A stretch of DNA of 64,000 nucleotides from Gavia stellata. Lineage: Eukaryota; Chordata; Aves; Gaviiformes; Gaviidae. How positions within the stretch are numbered: position 1 is the stretch's first letter; each line of letters starts with the position of its first letter. Positions 33,601-43,090 of this stretch are shown here, one piece after another. Below the pieces are notes generated by a model. That model saw only the letters and a program-made list of their open reading frames with translations, made no database searches and was not told the DNA's origin. The position numbers and the translations under genes are program-made. The stretch lies in the NCBI RefSeq assembly GCF_030936135.1, contig NC_082595.1, positions 19,853,930 through 19,917,929 on the forward strand, given 5' to 3'.

Positions 33601-36600
33601 AAACAAGGCGCCTGCAGCCCTCTCGCAACGCCTCCCCTGCCAGTCAGCCTCCAGCACCCCTCATCTGCCAGCACCTGGACCAGACCCTCTGCAGAGCACC
33701 ACAGGAAAGGTGGAGGCTGTCTCCCCTGCTCGCCCATCGCTTCCCACCCCTCCCTTTGGGCTCAGGAGCAGCAGGCTGGGAAGCAGCTGCTGCCCAGGCT
33801 GGAGATCGGGGTGGGGGGAGTGTGTGTGGGGGGGGTAGGTGCTGAACCCAATGGCTGAAGGGGCTTTGCCAGGGAAGGGGAGAAGTAACCTGCAGAACCG
33901 GAGACCCAGGCACAGCTGGCACAGTTATACGGAGCCGGGGAGCATCACGTTGGTGTGTGGGGAGGAAGGGATCCAGGCTGGGCTGGCAGAGGACTGCAGG
34001 GCAGGACAGAGCTGTGCTTGCCGAGCCTGCTGGCAGAGGTTCATGCTGATGGCTGAGGAAGCGGTTAGCAGCGCAGGTTACGGGGCTGGAACAGGAGAGC
34101 AGGGTAAGCGTGGAATTCCCCTGCTGTTTTCCTCCTCCCTCATTCTTCTCTCTATTGCTGCTGGGGCCATTTCCTCCCCTGAACAAGTTTCTCTTGTGCG
34201 AATTGTTTGCATGATTTCCTGCTGCTTGGCTCAGCCAAAATAAGGAGCCAGGAGCAAACTGTTCCCGCTACAGACAGGGACCTTGTCTAGAGAGGGAGAA
34301 AAATTTGTCAAAGCAAATTCTACTGAATGCTGGATCTCTTGTCCTAGGTGCTTCTGGAGTGAGATGGTGAAGGGAGAGGGTGCTTTGAGGACAAGGTGTC
34401 TTGCTCCACAGATGGGGGGTTCTGCATGGTCAGCCCCTTTTCTAGAAGGTAGCCAGAGAACTGGTGGGACTTCATCAGTTCTGCTTGTGTGTCAGAGCTG
34501 GGTGTCACCCTTACCCTTACTCCTTGCCTCCAGTTGCAGGCATCCTTAGACTTGGACACTTTTCCTACCAGGTGCTTGAGGTCACTCAGAAGCCTGGGAA
34601 GTGGACAGCACTGTGGAAATGGGTATTCTTCTGCTCCTAAACTGGGACCACCTTGGGCACGGCAGTGCTGCATGTTCAGACCCAGGGACAACCCCAGGGA
34701 CAGCCCTGACCCCTCTGCTCCTGGATTGTTATCTCTCTGGTGATAGGTAGATCACCTTGTGCCAGGGATGCCCTGTGCCCGTGGGACCTTTGTGATTCAG
34801 AGCGCTAACAAGTGCCCCTGTGCCAGAAGGAGCTGGTGAGCTAGTGGAGAAGCCAAGAACAAGCCCAGCAGTCTGTCCTACTAGGCTGGCCACGTTTTCC
34901 CCGCCCACAGCTGCTCCATCCCCTGCCCTTTCCAAAGCTCCCTGTGGCCCTTTCCAAAAGTCCCCACTGAGCACCCGCCTCCATGGCTACAGGCAGGAGT
35001 GCTGTAGGCAGGAGCATGGGGAGGGAGGGAGCAGGGAAGTGGGGGAAGGCAGAGGAGAGGCATGCAGGCAACTGAGGGAAGGAGAAGGGTGTGAGTGTGG
35101 TGGGGTGGAGGGCTTGTTCTGGCAAAGGCACGGGGCCATGGCTGGGTGAGGAGAGGTGTCTGGCACGAGTGGTATCTCTCCGTCACCATGCTCTGGCTCT
35201 GGGGCTCAGCTGTAAACGCTGCGTGCCAGCATGCAGCAGCCTGTCAGCAGCTGGACCGCACGGCTGCCATGGCAGAGAGAGAAGTGTGCTTGTAGCCTTG
35301 GCTGGAGGAAAGTGGAGATTGGCATGATGCCTGCACCTCAGGTCTCCTGGGCGTAGGAGGTTTCCCAGGTTAGCAGGAGACAATCCTGATTCCTGGTTGA
35401 CATCACTGCGCATGGCACAGAGTGCCTCAGTGCACACATGCTCTTGATGGGCTCATCCCAGCCCAGTGGCCTCGCTGCGGTTCCTCCAAGTAGCTCACAG
35501 CCGTTTCAGGAAGTTGAAGGCTGGCAGTGAGGGAAGGGGGGAACGAATGCAGAAATGAAAGTGCAGGAGGAGGCTGCGCCCAGGTGAAGAAAGAAGAGGG
35601 AGGTGGGGAAAGCAATCCTTCAAAGCAGGCATGTCCCAGCTTCAAGGTGAAAGCCTGAGCTCTGGCCGGGTGGTGACGGTCACCCCCATCACCTCTGTGG
35701 CATAGATGCCCAAACTTGCTCAGCATCAGCTGAGCCCCAAGTGGTTCCACTGCCATGTTGAACTGCAAAGCCACCCAAGCCAGGAGGAGCAAGGTGCTGG
35801 TGGTGGCAGAGGGCTGCCCAGGGTTTCCACCTCCCCTGGGTGACTGCCCCGCTTGTCCCCACGTGACACTGCGGCGTGGTGTGGGTCGTGGCAGAGGGGC
35901 CAAGGGGATTCCTGGAGGCGTGGGGGCTGGCTGCGGGGGGGCATGACCCTGGGCGCTGCTCTCTCCCCCGGGAGCCCGGCGTGGCTCTGGAAAGCGAAAG
36001 CAGCAAAGGTTTAAAGGTCAAGCTGAATTGCCTTGGAAAGTCCCCTGTCTGAGCAGTCTTATCTCTGCCATACCTGAAAAAGGCAGATCCTGCGGCCTCC
36101 TCCTGCATGTGGCACCTGGGAGCGGGTTTGGAGAAGCAGGGGCTGTCCCTGCAAGCGGGCAAAGGACACCTTGGTGCAGGTGCCACCACGGGGACTGGGG
36201 GCCTGATGCAAAACCCAGCAGGGAATCTCCCTGCCTGGATCATACCCAGGCTGGGGCCAGCGAGAGCCCGCCGAGGGGAGGGGTATTCTTGCAGCTGGTC
36301 CCTCAGCTCTGCTCCTGGTTCCTGCCCCCAGCTAGCCTGGCCTGAGCCCCTTGGCTGTGCCCCTGCCCCAGGGTCCACTGAGGGCAGCTGGACCCTGCCT
36401 GGGGGCTGCTCGGCCCTGGCTCGCAGCCCCCTCCCCTGCCCCGGGGAGCACCGGTGCCGAGGGGGCACCGCATGGCGAGGGGGCACCGCATGGCGGTGCG
36501 GAGGCAGATGTGGGTGGCCTCTCCTTCCAGCGGGGAATTCCCTGCTGCTTCATGACCTGGGGCTTCCCCGGGGCTGCAGCCTCTCCTGTCAGCCTCTCCC

Positions 36601-38594
36601 CTGTCAGCAGGGTGAAGAGGAACCTGCCACCTTTTGCCACCAAAAATGGGGCTCAGCTGAGGGTGCCTGGGGTCCTGGGTGCTGGCTTGACCCTCAGGCA
36701 GCGCTTGGCAGGAGGTGGATAAAGGACATTTTGGGGACTGGCCTCTGGTCTCCTCAGCGCACCCATGTCCCCTCTGCAGCTGGTGAGAAGTCAGCCCCGG
36801 TCGCTGCTTCTTTGCTGCCACCCTTTAGGGCTAGGTCTCGCCTTCCCACCTGCGGAGGGACGCTGTCCATCCCTTACATTGCAGGTGGCATCCCAAAGCT
36901 GAGCTGTCCAGTGAGCGGGTTGTCTTTCCGGGTCTGGCACAGCTCTTGCCCTCCACGCCTGGTCCCTGCCCGCCTCTGCCAAGCAGCATGGGTGGCAGGA
37001 GCCTGCTTAGATAGAGCCCAGCCTTTGGTTCAGAGCTGATCCCTGCCGGAGATAAAAGCCACCCAGGGGCCCCACCACAGGCGTCAAGGAGGTGGCAGGA
37101 GTTTCAGCTCATGCCTGCCATGCTCTGCAGAGCGGGAGCTGCTGCCTGCTCCTTGCTGCTGCCCTGTTCCTCACTGCTGCCCGCTATGGCCGGGGCTGGC
37201 CCAGGGGGGGCTGCCCCACGGCAGGGGGCCAGTCCCTCTGCACAGGGGGGCCCAGGCGTGCAGCAGGTTGGTGGAGGCGACTGGAAATTCCCGCTCGGCT
37301 CTGCCTCCGTCGTGCTGTCACTTCTGTTCTGACTGCGACAGGGGCCGGCATCAGACACGGCTGGAAATAAAACCTCTCCTTGGGCTGGGGGCCACGGTCC
37401 TGAGGATGTGTGCTCCCCGCTGGCCACCGAGCTCCAGTGGCCGCACCTCTGGTGTCCCTCTGTGCCAGCGGGCTGCGTGCCAGCCCTGCTGTGGCAGTGC
37501 CGAGAGGGAAGGATGTGGGGGAGAGAAGAGGAAATTGGTGTGGGCCAGCAGATCGGCTGGCACAGGGACTGTGCCGCGCAGGTGAGCTTGGACCGGCGCC
37601 ATGCTCCTGCCCGGCTTTGGCTGCCTGCCTTCACGGAGGGGAAAGCAGAAGTGTGGTGCGCAGCCGGCAGCAGGGAACTGGAATTCCCCAGGCAGCTGCC
37701 AGAGCCTAGACCTCCCTCTGCAGCCACCAAACCCAGCCCTCAGGCTCTGCGAAACACATCCCAGGCTCTTTGGACCTACCCCAGTTGGGGGCCTGGCTTT
37801 GATCAGGGCCGGATCCAAGCCCCACGCATGCTGTGAGGTCCAAGAAAGGACCCTGCAGTGTTTTGTGGGGACAGGAAGGTCCATTCCCTGCAGGGATTGG
37901 AGTGAAGGACTGGCCTGGGGAGCCTCAGGCCATGTTCCTGCCTTGCCCTGCTGCTGAGCTTCCCCAGGGAGAGGGCAGGATAGAGGAGCTCTGAGCTGGT
38001 GGGGAGGGAAGGGGACTGGGGGAGGTGGGGAGGTTATTCCTCCATGCAGCAGTGGAGGATCTCTGCTCCTGAGCATGGCACTCAGGACTCATTTTTCTTT
38101 TTTTTTTTTTTTTTCCTCCTCCATTCCCTTTATCCCCTCTGTAGTTTGGTTCACCTGGCCATTATCCACTGTGTCCCAGCTGTGGCACTCTGCTGCATCG
38201 CTCAACTGCCCAGGGAGGTGCTGGAGATCCAAAATGATCTCTTCCAGGTACGTGGATGTGATAGGCAGACAATGGGAGGAAGGCAGGTGCCACAGGCTAC
38301 ACCCTGGATAGATGCCCAATCCATCAGCCCTTTCCCCAGGACCCCCCACCCACTTCCTCCAGAGCATGTGAAGGTCTCATGTGAGCAGCCCCTTTTCAGG
38401 GAGGGGAAGAAGGGTGTGGAGATACCCTGAGAGAGAGGTGTGACAGTTCCCAGCTCTGAAGGGTGAAGGGGTCAAGGTTACAAGGCCCCAGGACATCGCA
38501 GACAGCCCCGGAGGGTGGAGCAGGCACGGCTTGAATGTGGCAGGGTAGATAACCAGGGAGAGTGAGATCTGTCCCCACGGGTGACCCTTGAGCT

Positions 38595-38627
<33 letters not shown>

Positions 38628-40231
38628 CGCAGCAAGCCATTTGCACCCCCTGGTGTCAGCCACACTTAACCCCAGGGCAGGGATGGGCTCCTGCGTGGCA
38701 GCCTGCCCATGCCACCAGGCTGGCTCCTGTAGGCTACTATCCTGCAGGGCATCCCCCCCTTCCCTAATTTCTCTCCCCATGTCCTCTCTAGACCCCGCTC
38801 CACCTTGCCGTGTACCTGGAGCAGCCCAGCGTGATCCAGGCGCTCATCCACAAGGGAGTGAACCCCGGGCTGCAGGACCGCAATGGCAACACCCCGCTGC
38901 ACCTGGCCTGCGAGCAGCAGCGCCTGTGGTGCGCCCAGCAGCTGCTGCAGGGCACAGCCCCACCGGAGGGCACAGCCCCACCGGAGGGCACGGCCCAGCC
39001 CCCCGGGCACCACCAGGACCTGCAGCTCCAGAACTGGCAAGGTGAGACCTGGGGGCAGCCCAGTGCGGAGCCGGTGACCGGGTTGGGGCAGAGATCATGT
39101 GTTATGTATGCACGGATCTGGGAGCGCAGCAGGGCAGGCGTGGGGCCAGGGTTGGCGTGCCTTGCGGTGGTCTGGGCTGACTGTGACTCTCTCTCCTGCC
39201 TCCCCATCCCAGGCTTGGCTTGTCTGCACATCAGCACCTTGAAGGGGAACATCCCGATGATGTCTCTGCTGCTGGAGAGCGGCGCCAACATCAATGTTCG
39301 GGTAAGGCTGGGGCATGGTGAGATGTTGGGGTGAGGTTGGGCACGGTGTGCAGCTCCCTTGGGCACTCCCTCCAGCCTTGGGCAGGCACTGCCGGGCGAT
39401 GGCAGGACTGCCGTGTGGCTTGGAGGCACTGAATTTTGAGGGAGAAGAGAGGAAAGGTCCTTGTGGGGCTGTTTGGTGCTATGACTGCAGTCGGGGTGGG
39501 GACTGCCCCCTTTGCACCCTGTCAAGGGGGTGTGAGTGGGTGCTGCAGGGCCAATCTCAGGGGACCCTGTACCCATGCCTTGTGGTCTGTGGATTGCAGG
39601 AGGGCACAAGCGGGAAGACCCCATTGCACCTGGCCGTGGAGTGCCACAACCGCAGGGCAGTCCAGTTCCTGCTGCACAACGGGGCGTACGTGGATGCCCA
39701 GATGTACAATGGGTGCACCCCGCTCCACCTGGCCGTGGGCCGCAAGGATGCTGCCATTGCCGCCATCCTCTCACACTCCGGGGCTGACACCCTGCTGAGG
39801 AACATGGAGAATGAGACGGCCCAGGACCTGGCTGACGGCAACGATGACGTGAGTTTGCGACGGGGTGGCCTATGGCTCTGCAAGCATGTTGGGGGGTGCG
39901 GGAGTCGGACAATTTGTGGGGAGCTCCTAGGAGGAGTTTCTTGCTGTGCCCATCCTCCCCTATAGAGTGCAGGCGTTGGCTCTGGGGGTGCATGGGGTGA
40001 CTGCCTGTTGTCTTGAGCCCTAGGGAAAGCCCAGCCAGGGTTTCTTGGCAATTCCCCGGGGAGGTGGGAGGCTGTAGGGCTGGGGGGGCAGTTCTGGGCC
40101 CCTCCCCAGCCCCAGTGGAGACATGACCGTGGATCCTTACACCTCTGCACCCTCGCCCTTTGCAGCTCCTCGCCTTGCTGCCCTTCGATGACCTGAAGAT
40201 CTCGGGGAAGCCTGTTGTGTGCTCTGAATGA
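27241..40231 (+). CDS. NFKBIE: NFKBIE, NF-kappa-B inhibitor epsilon
   Basis: Six coding exons: 27241-27602, 38145-38247, 38792-39041, 39213-39301, 39600-39848 and 40166-40231. All have GT-AG borders and matching phases, giving 372 residues. The protein holds Rel/NF-kappa-B dimers in the cytoplasm until it is phosphorylated and degraded. The degron DSGIES is at residues 24-29, the form recognised by IKK and beta-TrCP after phosphorylation. A low-complexity acidic Ala/Thr/Glu stretch follows, then QQLEALTYVSEDGDT leading into the ankyrin repeats: about 118-150, 155-185 (TPLHLAVYLEQ), 187-208 (NTPLHLACEQQ), 237-268 (LACLHISTLKGN), 271-303 (KTPLHLAVECHN) and 305-337 (CTPLHLAVGRKD). The C-terminal LLPFDDLKISGK signature is specific for I-kappa-B epsilon. 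An insert of repeated GTAPPE (209-223) lengthens the loop after the third repeat. Intron 1 is 10.5 kb, far longer than the others. Identity is firm. Confidence 0.95.
30651..30730. repeat. 40-bp tandem duplication (2 units)
   Basis: Two adjacent 40-bp units, each starting CAAGC[A/G]GTCTCCTC and ending TCAAC or AGAAC, with several substitutions between them. Located in NFKBIE intron 1. Confidence 0.8.
36459..36494. repeat. 18-bp tandem duplication
   Basis: Two exact copies of GAGGGGGCACCGCATGGC side by side in NFKBIE intron 1. Confidence 0.9.
36532..37689 (+). promoter_or_regulatory. Cluster of three kappa-B matches in NFKBIE intron 1
   Basis: GGGGAATTCC at 36532-36541 (inside palindromic GGGGAATTCCC), GGAAATTCCC at 37283-37292 and GGAATTCCCC at 37680-37689 each fit GGGRNWYYCC on one strand. 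Two more lie earlier in the intron (GGGGCTTTCC at 30790-30799, GGAATTCCCC at 34112-34121). An intronic NF-kappa-B responsive enhancer is an inference. Confidence 0.4.
38595..38627 (+). repeat. Poly-G tract, 33 bases
   Basis: An uninterrupted G33 lies in NFKBIE intron 2, in the sense strand, about 165 bp before the exon 3 acceptor. The exact length may be a sequencing or assembly artefact. Confidence 0.85.
38951..38996 (+). repeat. 18-bp coding minisatellite in NFKBIE exon 3
   Basis: Two exact copies of GGCACAGCCCCACCGGAG (38951-38968, 38969-38986) and a partial third. Each unit encodes Gly-Thr-Ala-Pro-Pro-Glu. It keeps the frame, in the loop between the third and fourth ankyrin repeats. Confidence 0.92.
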
Positions 40232-40644
40232 GCAGCTGGACTCCTTTGGCCTGTCAGGCTGCCTCCTCGCTCTGCGCTGTTGCCCTGCTGCCCGCTGGGA
40301 CCTTGTCTGCCTGCAGTTCAGTGGGAGCAGAGCCACTTTGGGAGACGTTACCCCCCTCTTCATCCATTTGGAAAAGTTTTGTTGGCCTTAGGCTGCCATC
40401 TCGGAGGGAAGAAGGTGGCACTATGAGCACTACACAGGGGAGGCTTCTCTTTTAGTATTTGTGCCCTGCAGCAGGACTGAATTTCCCCTCCCTGCCATGG
40501 GTCTGACTTGTGGGGTTCTCCAGCTTACACAGGGAAGGAGCAGGAGAGGACTCGTTTTCACACTGTATGGTGGACAGAGCATCCTATGGCACCCCCAGAC
40601 ACCATCAGAATAAGTGTGGGGTGAGAGGAGTTGACACTCACTCT

Positions 40645-40650
40645 AATAAA
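40645..40650 (+). terminator. Poly(A) signal of NFKBIE
   Basis: AATAAA about 415 bases after the stop, followed by TGTTTGTTCTGGCTGTGG, a GU-rich element as expected for a cleavage site. Confidence 0.8.
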
Positions 40651-40669
40651 TGTTTGTTCTGGCTGTGGG

Positions 40670-42150
40670 CGCCTAAGCTCTCATGTGATCTAATGCACCC
40701 TGCTCCCCCGCAGCATCCCCGGGCATCCAGGCATGTGAGGGCTGCAGGGCCTTCCCCAGCCCACCTGCTCCCTTGGGTCCTTCGCACGGCAGAAGGTGAG
40801 TGGGAGCACAGGGGCTTCCCCACTTGCAGAGCCTTTCCAGTGCTCAAGGCCACGGCTGAGGGATCCCACCCTGGCGCTCCATTCCTGTGTCAACCTGCCA
40901 AGTGTCTGGCATCAGGGCTGAAGAAAGAGCATAGGAGGTCCCGGAAGACCAGGTTATGGATCCCTGCTTCTGCTGTCATGCCTGACGTCTTGCTGCCTTA
41001 TTGTGCTGTGGTTTTCTCTTTCACAAAGAGGATAGAAAGATTGTGGCCCATCTCCTGGCTTGCAAGGGCTTTAAAAATCTTAGGGCATGGATCTTCCCTG
41101 CATTTTAGATTCCCCCAGGCTGAAAGCAGAGGGGATGGCAGGGTTACCTCCACATCCCTTCTGTTGTTCAGCTCATCACCCTTCCTTGCCCCTTCTCCAA
41201 GCCGGAAGAGCACGTGCAACGCATTAGGGAACCAGCAACAGAAGGTGCTGTGGGAGTGGAGACACAGAGCGTGCCTGACGCCCCCCCCCAGCCAGGGAAA
41301 TTCCCCACTTGCTGCCTGGGAGCAGCTGCTATTGTTTGGGGCAAATCCCTGATGGCGCAATCGCCCGAGATGCTGAGATGCTCTGGAGTGAGCCGTTGTC
41401 TTCCTCCTCACTTCTTGGAAGGACAGACAGCAAAGGAATGCCGCCAGGAAAGCAGCCTGGGCTGCCCCCAGGCCTCTCTGGAGCTTGCCTGGTCTCTCCA
41501 GCAGCCCTGGGCTGACTTGCTGCGTTTCTTTTGAATCTTTGCCTCTCACCTTCTGGCAGGTCCTAAATCCTGCTGCAAACAAGCCATGTCCTGCTCACAG
41601 GCCTCGACCAGCACCTGCCAGGAGCAGGTGCCCATGGGGCTGCTCCAGTGCCACCTTCACAGGGGACGTGGGATGCTCCCAGGTGGCCCAGAGTGGGAGT
41701 GACGGGGCACTGCAGGGCAGAGCAGCATGGTGGGGCCGGGGCTGCAGCTGGGTGGGAAGGGGAGGAAAAAAGGCAGAAGCAAGTGATCTGCACTATTTTT
41801 TATTGTTTTTAAATAAAATACTTTTTTTTTTTTAAAAGATGTCTTGTAAAATATTACTGGGTGGCCACCTGGTGACTGCAGCCGGCCCTGCAGCCTTGCC
41901 TGGGGCCGGGATGGGGGTGCGGGGCCGGGGGAGCCGGGGAGAGGTGTGGAAAAGGCCTCATCCTGCCCCACAGCCCCCGAGCAGCGCCCGCCGGGGGAAG
42001 GCTGGGAGCTCCACGGCAGCTGCCCTGACCCCCGGGGCAGGGACGGGGGGAGGCCACGAATGAGTTTTGAGGGCTTCTGCACCGCAAGCGGGTTTTTCCC
42101 CTGCGTCAGGCTTGGCTGGAGCTGAGCAGCAAGCGCGGGTTCAGCGCGTC
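40670..42150. other. Spacer between NFKBIE and SLC35B2
   Basis: No gene is recognised. A kappa-B match GGGAAATTCC lies at 41295-41304. A sharply AT-rich patch at 41793-41840 carries AATAAA hexamers on both strands. Confidence 0.6.
41793..41840. terminator. AT-rich patch with AATAAA on both strands
   Basis: AATAAA on the plus strand at 41812-41817 and TTTATT (AATAAA on minus) at 41798-41803, beside a T-run, inside GC-rich DNA. This could be a distal NFKBIE poly(A) site or the end of an unseen minus-strand transcript; neither is proven. Confidence 0.35.
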
Positions 42151-43090
42151 CGGGGCCAAGGCGGTGGGGGCGGCGTGGGCCGGGCCCGGCTCTCGGGCCC
42201 GGAGACCGCTTCGGGTGCTCGGCCTGGAACCGGCGCCTCCGCGGGCCCGTGACTTCCCCTCCCTGACTCACTATTTTCCGCTCCGGCGCGCGGGGGAAGC
42301 GATACTGGCCCTTTCCCGGGGCAGGGGACCGCGGGAGGCCGAGGGCCCCCCACCCGCGCCGGCCCGCTCGCCCCCTCCGGCCGCCGAGCCAGGCGTGGGC
42401 CCGCCGGGGCCTCAGCGCAGCCGGGGCCTGGCGCGGGCACCGCGGCCGCCCCCCCGCCGCAGCCCCTCCGGAGCGGCAGGGGGCGCTGTGGGGCGGCGCC
42501 GCGCGCCCGCCGGGAGGGGGTTCCGCCGCCGCCGCCGCCGCCGGGAGGGGAGCCGAGGGGAGCCGGCCGCGGCCGGGCCGCAGGTGGGTAGTGGGGCCGC
42601 GGTGGGCGCGGAGGGCGGGTCGGGCTGCAGGCGGCAGCCGCCGCGCTCGGCAGGGGTGGGCGAGGGCCGCCGCCGCGCTGCCGGCCCGCTCTCTGCGGAC
42701 GTGGCCGCCGGGCGGCGGGGCGTCCGCGGGGCCGCGCTTGCCCCGCAGCCGGCCGGGCGCCGCCTCTCCCCGTGCCAGGGCCCGCGGAGCCGGTCCCCGG
42801 GCAGAGGCCGCTGGCGCCCGGAGCCTCGGGGCAGAAAAGCCCTCGAGCGGGAGGCGGGCTCCCCGCACGCCTGTCCCCCGCCCGGGGACCCCCGGGGCCC
42901 GCCAGGCCCTGCCCGCGGCGGGGGGCGCGGAGGGTGCCCCTGCGGCCGGCGACGCGGCGGGGGGAGGTCCGGGAGCCCGGCTGCCCCTGGTAGCAGCCCC
43001 TGGGCAGAGGCGGCTGTTGGCCCTGGGGGGACAATCGCAGGTTGTCCCTGCGACCCGACTTTGAGCCGGCTGCGGGCCAGGGGCAGGGAG
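42150..43090 (+). promoter_or_regulatory. CpG island, probable SLC35B2 promoter and 5' exon
   Basis: Very GC- and CpG-rich, with a GCC triplet run at 42523-42543 and a consensus-like donor CCGCAG|GTGGGT after 42583. An AP-1-type TGACTCA lies near 42264. No ATG lies in the 500 bases before that donor that reads through to it, so an exon ending here would be 5' UTR. Confidence 0.55.

Larger units (their letters stand above)
27603..38144 (+). other. NFKBIE intron 1 (10.5 kb)
   Basis: The donor is GTGAGTG. The acceptor CTGTAG is preceded by a very long pyrimidine tract containing about 17 consecutive T (38098-38114). No internal exon is recognised; long frames near 30.9-31.8, 35.7-37.0 and 37.1-38.1 kb occur on both strands and look like no known protein. 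It contains five kappa-B matches and two small tandem duplications. Confidence 0.75.

Noticed and set aside
36107-37039. 310-codon plus-strand open frame in NFKBIE intron 1
   Set aside because: No recognisable domain, Gly/Pro/Cys-rich, overlaps equally long frames on the minus strand, includes the 18-bp tandem repeat, and lies in an intron of a gene with complete exons elsewhere.
38581-38665. Poly-proline ORFs on the minus strand
   Set aside because: They arise solely from the G33 homopolymer.
41657-42868. 403-codon minus-strand open frame across the SLC35B2 CpG island
   Set aside because: Arg/Pro/Ala-rich composition typical of CpG-island reading frames. It runs through the AT-rich poly(A)-like patch (Lys/Phe run), and all other phases are also open.
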